In this document: piece by piece, positions 1-5,178 of the stretch | How positions within the stretch are numbered: the stretch's first letter is position 1 | How the letters are laid out: each line of letters begins with the position of its first letter | DNA from: an uncultured Bacilli bacterium | Lineage (GTDB): Bacteria; Bacillota_I; Bacilli_A; RF39; UBA660 | Assembly: GCA_947627835.1 (NCBI GenBank) | Contig: CANQXM010000064.1 | Location: forward strand, 1-6,831 | DNA: 6,831 nucleotides | Direction: 5' to 3' | The notes under the pieces: model-generated | Databases searched by the model: none | What the model was told of the DNA's origin: nothing | The model's input: the letters and a program-made list of their open reading frames with translations, nothing else | Made by a program: the position numbers and the translations under genes

Positions 1-1
1 A

Positions 2-154
2 CGTTTAAAAATCTCTCAAATCCTTATAAATAAAGGGTTTGGGAGATTTTGTTCTTTTAAAACTGATAAATTCAGGAGTTTGATAACAACATTAACTTTA
101 TATACAATCTGTAAAAATCATAATCTTTCTATTGATGAGTTTTTAAGAAAATAA
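2..154 (+). CDS. Possible C-terminal end of a gene entering from the left edge
   Basis: A + strand frame is open from the window edge to a TAA at 152-154 (about 50 codons, no start visible). Its last part reads ITTLTLYTICKNHNLSIDEF, which looks like folded protein and faintly recalls the C-terminal end of some IS transposases; that resemblance is an impression, not an identification. The stop lies directly before the hairpin at 155-195, which also follows the minus-strand relaxase stop at 197-199, as expected for a convergent gene pair sharing a terminator. Against it, the frame runs through a strong terminator-like hairpin at 8-50, which would be unusual inside a live gene. It could be a decayed remnant or chance. 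Low confidence. Confidence 0.3.
   Translation, partial: RLKISQILINKGFGRFCSFKTDKFRSLITTLTLYTICKNHNLSIDEFLRK
8..58 (+). terminator. Terminator-like hairpin near left edge
   Basis: Arms at 8-23 (AAAATCTCTCAAATCC) and 35-50 (GGGTTTGGGAGATTTT) pair over 16 positions, with two G-U pairs, around an 11-nt loop. A T-rich stretch (TTTTGTTCTTTT) follows on the + strand, so it fits a rho-independent terminator for a + strand gene lying mostly outside the window. The minus-strand side also ends in a short T run, so it could work in both directions. It conflicts with the open + frame across the same bases. Confidence 0.5.
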
Positions 155-195
155 AAAAGTGAGAATATGCTAAATCAATAACATATCTCACTTTT
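148..195 (-). terminator. Relaxase terminator, possibly bidirectional
   Basis: The hairpin arms 182-195 and 155-169 (AAAAGTGAGA plus TATG, with one bulged A) enclose a 12-nt loop. On the minus strand it starts one base after the relaxase TAA and is followed by TTTTTTATTTT, a good intrinsic terminator. The + side ends in TTTTCTTAT, so it may also stop a convergent + strand transcript. Confidence 0.8.
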
Positions 196-196
196 C

Positions 197-1477
197 TTAT
201 AGGCTCATTTCGTAGTCATCTTTGTCTTTTTCTTTATAAGATTTTTTGCTGGTTTTTAAATAACTAGGAATTTCTGCATAATCAAATAATTCATCTTCTT
301 TGGTTGTTCCTTTGGAAATATCATAAACATCATTGGAGTCAAAATCCTCATTATTATAATAGTCCTTTATTTCGCTTGTAGTGGCTTCTTTTGTAGGTTC
401 ATTACCAATTTGTAGTATTTCTCTAAAAAAGTGTTTAATTGCCTCTAAAATGGCTTTTAAATAGGTTTTAAGGTTGTTATTCTCTTTTGTTAAGTTTTGA
501 TTTCTAGTAGTAAGTGCTTTTACTTCTCTTTGAAGATTCTTATTTTCTTTTTCTAGTGTTTGATGACTTGTAGTGTAGGTATTAACTTCATTAAATAATT
601 GCTCTATTTTAGGTTGAAATTCTATTGCTTTTTTTGTTTCTTGTATAACATTATTCATACTATCAAAAGTGTCTTTTCTAACCTTTACATATTCTTTATC
701 AATAATGGTACTTTTGGTTGTTTTCATTTTTTCTTCAAAATCGTTCATAGCATTATCAAGATTTTTATTGATAGTGGTTACTTTATTTTCATAATATCTA
801 GTGGTTTTCTTAAATTCTTTAATTTTAATGTGTTTTCTATCACTATTTTTAATACCTCGTTCTAGTTCAAATCCTGCTTCCTTTAATCTTAAATTATAAA
901 CATCTTGTAATTCTGATAAGTGAATATTGTCTTTAATATATTGTTTTTTTGAAATAGTAAATCTTTCAGTATTTGTTCTTTTATCTAATTTTTTAACAAG
1001 TGGAACAACTACACAATGAATGTGAGGTGTTAGTTCATCCATGTGGATTGTTGCGTGTAATACTTGTTCTTTTTTATAACCTAAATCATTGTAAACAAAA
1101 TCCATACAAGTATCAGCCCACCTCATTATTTCTTCTTTACTCATATTATCAAAAAACTTATGTGTTGCTGTAAACATTAATTCATCTGCAACAACACTTT
1201 TAGATTTATTTAACATTTCATTAAAAGTTCGTTTTCTATCATCTCTTTCAGTTTTCATTCTTTCGTTGTGTTCTTTTTCATAGTCTTTTACAAGCATTTT
1301 AAAGCCCTTAACATATTTTTCTTTTAAGGGTACTAATTCTATATTATCTTTCGTTAATTCTAATTTAATATTAGGGTTACTTTTATAGGCTTTTTTCTCA
1401 CGTTTGTTATGAGATCCTATTTGTGCTAAATCATTTATAGTCATTATTGGCTCACTTCTAAATATTCCATAATTCAT
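197..1477 (-). CDS. mob: MobV-family relaxase (Mob/Pre, plasmid recombination/mobilization protein)
   Basis: This relaxase should nick its origin of transfer, stay attached to the 5' end and pilot the strand through a coupling protein and secretion channel. The 426-aa length is normal for MobV. Family signatures are the N-terminal HNKRE (His23-Asn24, matching the active-site His region of pMV158 MobM) and the metal-binding HMDELTPHIH at residues 145-154 (His145, His152, His154, with Asp147-Glu148). Residues about 295-345 are rich in Asn, Lys, Glu and Leu and look like a coiled coil; the tail is acidic and probably flexible. The ATG at 1477 is preceded by GTGAGGA at good spacing, and the N-terminus aligns with MobV starts, so it is preferred over Met12. 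It has its own promoter (1575-1603) and a terminator right after the stop. It appears intact. Family assignment is firm; the partner channel is inferred from neighbours. Confidence 0.93.
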   Translation of the reverse strand: MNYGIFRSEPIMTINDLAQIGSHNKREKKAYKSNPNIKLELTKDNIELVPLKEKYVKGFKMLVKDYEKEHNERMKTERDDRKRTFNEMLNKSKSVVADELMFTATHKFFDNMSKEEIMRWADTCMDFVYNDLGYKKEQVLHATIHMDELTPHIHCVVVPLVKKLDKRTNTERFTISKKQYIKDNIHLSELQDVYNLRLKEAGFELERGIKNSDRKHIKIKEFKKTTRYYENKVTTINKNLDNAMNDFEEKMKTTKSTIIDKEYVKVRKDTFDSMNNVIQETKKAIEFQPKIEQLFNEVNTYTTSHQTLEKENKNLQREVKALTTRNQNLTKENNNLKTYLKAILEAIKHFFREILQIGNEPTKEATTSEIKDYYNNEDFDSNDVYDISKGTTKEDELFDYAEIPSYLKTSKKSYKEKDKDDYEMSL

Positions 1478-1528
1478 ATATCATTCCTCACTTTCTTTAC
1501 ACAAAATAAAAAAGATATGATTTCTCAC
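1478..1528 (-). repeat. Two near-identical 14-nt direct repeats upstream of mob
   Basis: On the minus strand GTGAGAAATCATAT (1528-1515) and GTGAGGAATGATAT (1491-1478) match at 12 of 14 positions. The first forms the loop and 3' arm of the leader hairpin; the second contains the relaxase Shine-Dalgarno sequence and ends next to the start codon. They could be protein-binding sites, for example for relaxase autorepression, or chance in AT-rich DNA. Confidence 0.35.
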
Positions 1529-1536
1529 ATACCTTT
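1503..1536 (-). other. Hairpin in mob leader: candidate oriT or attenuator
   Basis: On the minus strand AAAGGTATG (1536-1528) and CATATCTTT (1519-1511) pair over nine positions with one G-U pair, around the loop TGAGAAAT. It lies 34 nt upstream of the relaxase start. The arm style and position recall the pMV158 oriT hairpin (arms like AAAGTATA, loop around GTGTG) that MobV relaxases nick. The 3' arm runs into TTTTTTATTTT (1513-1503), so it could equally be an intrinsic terminator acting as an attenuator between the mob promoter and mob, or terminating the upstream small ORFs. No exact match to a known nick site is claimed. Confidence 0.4.
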
Positions 1537-1574
1537 GTTAATTTCATAACCGAATTATTATAAGTTTTTACTTT

Positions 1575-1603
1575 ATTTTAGTTTTATTAAGTATTTGTAT
1601 CAA
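1575..1603 (-). promoter_or_regulatory. Promoter of the relaxase gene
   Basis: TTGATA (1603-1598), a 17-nt spacer and TAAAAT (1580-1575) give five of six consensus bases in each box. Transcription would start near 1568, leaving a leader of about 90 nt that contains the hairpin at 1503-1536. It sits just after the stop of the 48-codon ORF. Confidence 0.65.
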
Positions 1604-1623
1604 TTAGAGGACATTTTCTTATT

Positions 1624-1770
1624 TTATATGTTTATTGATACCATAATACTTAAATTATAATCAATTTTTGCTTTTTCTTCGTGTTTTACAATTATGTTTG
1701 TTTCTTCAATTTTCCCTTTAAAATAAAGCAAATCTTGTATATTTTTATTTTGTGTCATTTGTAAGGTCAT
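1624..1770 (-). CDS. Small ORF of unknown function, coupled to the XRE gene
   Basis: A 48-codon frame starts with ATG at 1770, overlapping the XRE stop as ATGA, and ends with TAA at 1624-1626. The overlap suggests translational coupling; there is no separate ribosome site. The middle reads IQDLLYFKGKIEETNIIVKH, a mixed hydrophobic and charged stretch that looks protein-like. No membrane segment or known motif is recognised. It may be a small partner or co-regulator of the XRE protein. Alternatively the two frames were once one gene, and a frameshift left the DNA-binding domain separated from its former C-terminal part. It ends about 20 nt before the relaxase promoter. Existence is moderately supported; function unknown. 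Confidence 0.45.
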   Translation of the reverse strand: MTLQMTQNKNIQDLLYFKGKIEETNIIVKHEEKAKIDYNLSIMVSINI

Positions 1771-1886
1771 AGTCCAATTTCCCAATTAGAAATCGTTTGA
1801 CGCGTAACACCAACAATTTCTCCTAATTGCTCTTGAGATAATTTATTTTTTTTACGATATTGTTGAATCTTCTTACCAAGTTCCAT
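1767..1886 (-). CDS. Minimal XRE/Cro-type helix-turn-helix regulator (39 aa, possibly truncated)
   Basis: The frame begins MELGKKIQQYRKKNKLSQEQ and continues through GVTRQTISNWE, the classic XRE DNA-binding fold: helix 1, SQEQLGEIVGV (helix 2) and TRQTISNWE (recognition helix). It stops at TGA (1767-1769) after WEIGL, so helices 4 and 5 of the usual 55-60-residue domain are missing. The start is well supported by AAAGGAG seven nt upstream of ATG at 1886. The next ORF overlaps as ATGA. Either this is a genuine mini-regulator working with the 48-aa product, or a frameshift or early stop has cut a longer repressor. Its likely targets are its own promoter, where an inverted repeat lies (1936-1962), and perhaps the relaxase or small-RNA promoters. 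Similar XRE proteins commonly repress transfer genes in mobile elements; that role is inferred here. Confidence 0.65.
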   Translation of the reverse strand: MELGKKIQQYRKKNKLSQEQLGEIVGVTRQTISNWEIGL

Positions 1887-1935
1887 AATATAACTCCTTT
1901 CTTCTTTAAAATTAACAAATCAACACCCGAAAATC

Positions 1936-1979
1936 TACCAAATTTCTTTAACATAATTGGTAAATTTATTTAACAACAA
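1936..1979 (-). promoter_or_regulatory. Candidate XRE promoter with inverted-repeat operator
   Basis: TACCAA (1936-1941) and TTGGTA (1957-1962) form an exact inverted repeat whose half-sites are 21 bp apart, about two helical turns. On the minus strand a weak promoter, TTGTTG (1979-1974) and TATGTT (1955-1950, 18-nt spacer), places its -10 box between the two half-sites. This arrangement suits autorepression by the downstream XRE protein. The promoter boxes are weak, so the gene may also depend on read-through from 2078-2106. Confidence 0.4.
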
Positions 1980-2006
1980 AAAAAGATATGCCATAAATGG
2001 CATATC
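1978..2006 (-). terminator. Terminator of the small RNA
   Basis: GATATGCCAT (2006-1997) and ATGGCATATC (1994-1985) are perfectly complementary, with the two or four innermost bases as loop, followed on the minus strand by seven T residues (1984-1978). This is a strong intrinsic terminator located about 65 nt after the predicted start of the small RNA. Confidence 0.8.
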
Positions 2007-2073
2007 GTCTTCTCCGATGGCGAATAAGGAATATATACAAAAACGTATATATACTACTACCCTTAGACGCCAT
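1978..2073 (-). ncRNA. Structured small RNA of about 95 nt, family unknown
   Basis: Between a strong promoter (2078-2106) and a strong terminator lies a highly base-paired transcript with no good long reading frame. Its predicted 5' end coincides with stem P1: ATGGCG (2073-2068) pairs with CGCCAT (2022-2017). After a 2x2 internal loop, TAAGG (2065-2061) pairs with CCTTA (2029-2025). An 8-nt bulge GTAGTAGT (2060-2053) leads to a perfect 8-bp stem, ATATATAC (2052-2045) with GTATATAT (2038-2031), closed by a U-rich loop. A single-stranded linker CGGAGAAGAC (2016-2007) joins it to the terminator hairpin. It could be a stand-alone regulator of transfer, an antisense-type RNA, or a leader/attenuator for the XRE gene 92 nt further on. 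I do not recognise the family. The structure is worked out by eye. Confidence 0.6.
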
Positions 2074-2077
2074 AACC

Positions 2078-2106
2078 AAAATATCATATTATTTTCGTTA
2101 TGTCAA
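2078..2106 (-). promoter_or_regulatory. Promoter of the small RNA
   Basis: A perfect TTGACA (2106-2101), a 17-nt spacer and TATTTT (2083-2078) place the transcript start at about 2073-2070, exactly where the first stem of the structured RNA begins. It lies between the coupling-protein terminator and the RNA, so the RNA is probably transcribed on its own. Confidence 0.7.
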
Positions 2107-2138
2107 ACTTTTTTTAACAAAATGAAAAAATTTTTGAT

Positions 2139-2168
2139 AAAAAAGATATGCTAAAAGGAAAGCATATC
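2139..2168 (-). terminator. Coupling-protein terminator
   Basis: GATATGCT (2152-2145) and AGCATATC (2168-2161) are fully complementary with an 8-nt loop, and six T follow on the minus strand (2144-2139). The 5' arm overlaps the last base of the TAG stop codon (2168-2170), so translation ending there may influence folding. Confidence 0.75.
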
Positions 2169-4387
2169 TATTCTTCTCCAAAAAAATCATCAAAAAATTC
2201 ATCATCGGTAATTACATTATCATTCATAATAATACTATCTGCATCGATATTAATCTTCGGTTTTTCAGTTGGTTTTGCATCTTCCTTTTTCTCTTGAGTC
2301 ATATCTAATTTTGGCAATACCGGTTCTTGTGGTTTTAAATCTTTTGGTTCAACATCAGGTTCTTCATTGATAAATGAAAAATGATTTTTCGGTTCTAATA
2401 CATTTTCTGTATTTGGTTTTGGTAAATCGACAGGAGCCTTAGCTTTTCCTTTGGCTTCTTCTTCATCCAACTCTTTTAGTTTTTTATCAATATCAGCAAT
2501 CATTCGATCAATATCGGCATCAGATAAATTAGCTGGACTCATTCCTCCCCCAAAAGGATTATTACCTCCTGCTGGATTCATAAAAGAAGGATTAGCAAAA
2601 GGATTTACACCTGGCATAAATGGATTAAACTGATTATCCATAGCAGAAGATGGCTGACTCTCAATTTCTCGCATCATATTTTTTCTTTTTTCTTCAGAAA
2701 CATACTTCTTTAAATCAAATAATGCAACTTCTCTTACCGGACGAATTGGAAGTTCTGCCATACTCCGCTTAATTCCCCAATCCATTTTAAAATCAGGTTC
2801 CAATTTGGTTTTAAAGGGATTCATTCGTAACCGTTTAATAATTACTTCAAACAAACGCATTTTTTGTAAATCGGTCACGGTAACAAGTGGTGTACTTGCA
2901 GTTTTATCTTTGTCTTTACTCTTCACTTCTCCACACATCTTGCTAATTTCTTCCAAAGCAGCCATTTCAGTACTAATTAAATAAACCAAATTTCCACAGT
3001 TTCCTTTAATAACTTCGGCAACTTCTTTGCCATACACATCATTTAATTGCGAAAAGTTTTGAATAATAAATGTAAATCGAATATCCCGGCTTCGTGCTGC
3101 GGAAACCATGGAATCAACATCTTTAAGTGGTGGCATATTGGCAAACTCATCCAAAATAAAATTAGTTCGGAAAGGTAATTTTCCTCCATTTTCTTTAGCA
3201 ACATCAATTAACGTTTCATAACATTGCTTAATAAAAATAGTAAGTAAACTATGATAAGTGGTCTTTTCATCATGGATAATCATAAAGATAGCGGTCTTTT
3301 CAGTTCCAATACTCCGCATGTCAAAATCACTATAAGAAAGCATTTCACTTAACTTTTCACGGGAAGAAAACAAACGAATCTTCTGACGGAAAGTAGATGT
3401 AATACCGCCCTTTGTATCGGTTGGAGCATTAATGGTATTGGAAGCAAAAATATAAGGACTGGAAGATTCTCCTTTTAAATTAAAATACTCTTTAATATAG
3501 GTACTGGTTGCAAAACGTTCTTCACCCACCGTACTCATATAATTGATGGAATTTAAATTTACTTCGTCTTCTTTCGCATCGATAAATAAACCCAAAGCAA
3601 GTCCTGAAAAATAATCTGCTGCACTCTTTTCCCAGAAAGGATCCTTACTCTTAGCATCACTTAAAATATTTAAAGCCACATCATCCAAAAGTTCTGTCGA
3701 CTTATCTACATCCCCATTTTTATAATAACGGTATGGAAGCGTAAGTGGGTTCCAAGCATTTCCATTTTGAGGATCACGGAAATTTAAAACAATAATATTG
3801 TATCCTTGTTCCTTTAAATAACTCGCACAATATTTATAAAGTTCTCCTTTTGGATCGGTAATAATCATACTCTCGCCTTTTTTAGCAAGCAAATTAACCA
3901 TCGGTTTAACAATCGTTTCGGTTTTACCAGAACCAGTAGAACCAATAACTAAATTATGATATTCCCCATTATCAACCCAAATATCTGTTCCATTATTAAT
4001 AAGAGGAATTCCAGCGGCTTCTACATGTGTATCATTTGATTTTACATGAACGATTCCCTTATCTTCTTTAATTTCTTTGTCCTTCGCCCAACGCGAATAT
4101 CCCTTTTCTTCTTTTTCAGAAAAATTCAAAAAACTTTTTCCACCTTTATCCTTATCAAAAATATAAGAAGAAACACTTGAAAAAATAATAATCAAAGCAA
4201 TAAAGAACATCGTAAGTGTCAAAATAAATTTATCACCTACAAAAGCAGGAAATGGATTTAAACCAAAAAAGGAACCATCTTCTGCAAAGGAAGAAAAATT
4301 TAATACAGCAATTGCACATAAATAAAATAGAAAAATACAAAACGCAACAAAAATGACAAAATCTTTGGGTGCAACTCGAAACTTCAT
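2168..4387 (-). CDS. VirD4/TraG-type conjugative coupling protein (T4CP)
   Basis: An inner-membrane ATPase that links the relaxase-DNA complex to the type IV secretion channel. Numbered from the preferred start (739 aa): two membrane segments (about 9-30 and 52-73), Walker A GSTGSGKT (149-156), DPKGEL (178-183), Walker B NFILDEF (Asp413-Glu414) and the conserved IIQNFSQL around Gln443. After about residue 575 comes a low-complexity tail with three NPF tripeptides, Gly/Asn/Pro-rich sequence, a charged helix, a Pro/Lys/Glu stretch and an acidic Phe-rich end; such tails often contact relaxases. An ATG exists at 4402, but the strong ribosome site GGAGGA lies inside those first codons, seven nt before ATG at 4387, so 4387 is chosen. 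It has its own likely promoter and terminator, apart from the lipoprotein pair. It appears complete. Confidence 0.94.
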   Translation of the reverse strand: MKFRVAPKDFVIFVAFCIFLFYLCAIAVLNFSSFAEDGSFFGLNPFPAFVGDKFILTLTMFFIALIIIFSSVSSYIFDKDKGGKSFLNFSEKEEKGYSRWAKDKEIKEDKGIVHVKSNDTHVEAAGIPLINNGTDIWVDNGEYHNLVIGSTGSGKTETIVKPMVNLLAKKGESMIITDPKGELYKYCASYLKEQGYNIIVLNFRDPQNGNAWNPLTLPYRYYKNGDVDKSTELLDDVALNILSDAKSKDPFWEKSAADYFSGLALGLFIDAKEDEVNLNSINYMSTVGEERFATSTYIKEYFNLKGESSSPYIFASNTINAPTDTKGGITSTFRQKIRLFSSREKLSEMLSYSDFDMRSIGTEKTAIFMIIHDEKTTYHSLLTIFIKQCYETLIDVAKENGGKLPFRTNFILDEFANMPPLKDVDSMVSAARSRDIRFTFIIQNFSQLNDVYGKEVAEVIKGNCGNLVYLISTEMAALEEISKMCGEVKSKDKDKTASTPLVTVTDLQKMRLFEVIIKRLRMNPFKTKLEPDFKMDWGIKRSMAELPIRPVREVALFDLKKYVSEEKRKNMMREIESQPSSAMDNQFNPFMPGVNPFANPSFMNPAGGNNPFGGGMSPANLSDADIDRMIADIDKKLKELDEEEAKGKAKAPVDLPKPNTENVLEPKNHFSFINEEPDVEPKDLKPQEPVLPKLDMTQEKKEDAKPTEKPKINIDADSIIMNDNVITDDEFFDDFFGEE

Positions 4388-4413
4388 AGTAAATTCCTCC
4401 ATAATCTTGTTTT

Positions 4414-4442
4414 ATTATACTACAACCACTATAAAAAAAGAA
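4414..4442 (-). promoter_or_regulatory. Likely promoter of the coupling-protein gene
   Basis: A perfect TATAAT (4419-4414) lies 26 nt before the chosen start codon and just after the upstream terminator. The -35 region at 17-nt spacing (TTCTTT, 4442-4437) is poor and falls within the terminator arm and T tract, so an activator or another -35 choice is possible. Confidence 0.45.
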
Positions 4443-4464
4443 TACCAAATTTATAAGGTATTCT
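4432..4464 (-). terminator. Terminator after the lipoprotein gene
   Basis: AGAATACC (4464-4457) and GGTATTCT (4446-4439) are fully complementary with a 10-nt loop, followed by seven T on the minus strand. It starts one base after the lipoprotein TAA (4466-4468), ending that transcription unit before the coupling-protein gene. Confidence 0.85.
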
Positions 4465-4465
4465 C

Positions 4466-5170
4466 TTAAGAAACGGATTTATTGCGCTTTTGATAATTAT
4501 ACACAAAGACCCCAATAACAAAGATCATAAAGATTCCTAAAATAATCAAAACAATCTTTGTTCGAGATAAATTTTGCTGATTTGTTTGGATATCTTCCTC
4601 CAAGGGGATTGAAGAATCTTCTCGAAACGTTAAAAGAAGTCGTATGGTTTCCTCATTTTCTGGAGTAATTTTCCAAGTATAAACATTTCCAGAAACCATA
4701 GAAGCATTATGATTGGTTACTTCTTCCATCACTGTAACATGAATAATGGCTTCTGTAAAACCAGTAAATTTCTGATATTGAAAAGTTCCAGAATCTAAAG
4801 TAACCGTTTGATCCGTTGCATTATGAGTAACTGAAAAATTTGGAAAAGCCGTACGAACCCCACTTGCATCATCAAAACATTTTCTTGGATAATCAAACTG
4901 AAATTGAACGTGATATTTTCCGTCATAAGAACTTTGAATATCATAGTAAGATACTCCTTCAATTTTACTAGGTGCTTCACTATTATAAGGTTCATTAATA
5001 TAAGCATTTTGCGGCCATTCTGAATCATAAACACTTTGTATTTCCGATACATAATCACTGCTAATGGTAGCTTTTTCATGATAAAAATCATCATCAATAA
5101 CTAAAGAATATTCACAACTACAACCACTCAAAGCAAATAGCATAAATATGAGTAAAATTCCTTTTTTCAT
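4466..5170 (-). CDS. Lipoprotein with C-terminal membrane helix, function unknown
   Basis: A 234-aa protein with a lipoprotein signal: MKKGILLIFMLFALSGC, lipobox LSGC with Cys17 as the lipidated residue. The middle (about 20-200) is Tyr-, Thr- and Val-rich and reads as beta-strands, including YTWKITPENEETIRLLLTF. A hydrophobic helix at about 205-224 is followed by a basic tail (YQKRNKSVS), so the mature protein would be held at the outer membrane face by both a lipid and a helix. This layout resembles LppM-like lipoproteins of Gram-positives, but I cannot assign a family. ATG at 5170 is preceded by AGGTGAT, which overlaps the stop codon of the hydrolase gene 8 nt upstream, so the two are probably translationally coupled. 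The neighbourhood suggests a role in assembling or anchoring the secretion channel or hydrolase; that is inference. Confidence 0.8.
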   Translation of the reverse strand: MKKGILLIFMLFALSGCSCEYSLVIDDDFYHEKATISSDYVSEIQSVYDSEWPQNAYINEPYNSEAPSKIEGVSYYDIQSSYDGKYHVQFQFDYPRKCFDDASGVRTAFPNFSVTHNATDQTVTLDSGTFQYQKFTGFTEAIIHVTVMEEVTNHNASMVSGNVYTWKITPENEETIRLLLTFREDSSIPLEEDIQTNQQNLSRTKIVLIILGIFMIFVIGVFVYNYQKRNKSVS

Positions 5171-5178
5171 CGTATCAC

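Larger units (their letters stand above)
2000..2179 (-). repeat. Direct repeat at the coupling-protein end and in the small RNA
   Basis: On the minus strand GGAGAAGA then GATATGC occurs at 2179-2162 (stop region of the coupling protein; ATA between the blocks) and at 2015-2000 (small-RNA linker; C between the blocks). Both copies run into a hairpin whose other arm is GCATATC followed by six or more T. The two terminators therefore look related by duplication. Confidence 0.5.

Noticed and set aside
8..195. The two left-edge hairpins as a CRISPR array or terminal inverted repeats
   Set aside because: There are only two unrelated hairpins with different arms, no repeated spacing, and no matching inverted copy elsewhere in the window.
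599..865. A + strand frame of 88 codons opposite the relaxase gene
   Set aside because: It is Phe/Ile-rich, as expected from the complement of Lys/Asn/Glu-rich coding sequence, and lies wholly inside the well-supported relaxase gene.
1478..1623. An exact pMV158-type nick sequence upstream of mob
   Set aside because: I looked for TAGTGTGTTA or a close variant and found none; only the general hairpin style and position agree, so the oriT call is kept at low confidence.
1957..2154. A 65-codon + strand frame over the intergenic region
   Set aside because: It begins at TTG without a ribosome site and runs antisense through the small RNA and two terminators; its openness is explained by AT-rich hairpin sequence.
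4233..4448. A minus-strand frame covering the coupling-protein start
   Set aside because: It overlaps the coupling-protein N-terminus in another frame and begins within a terminator; it lacks a ribosome site and protein-like composition.
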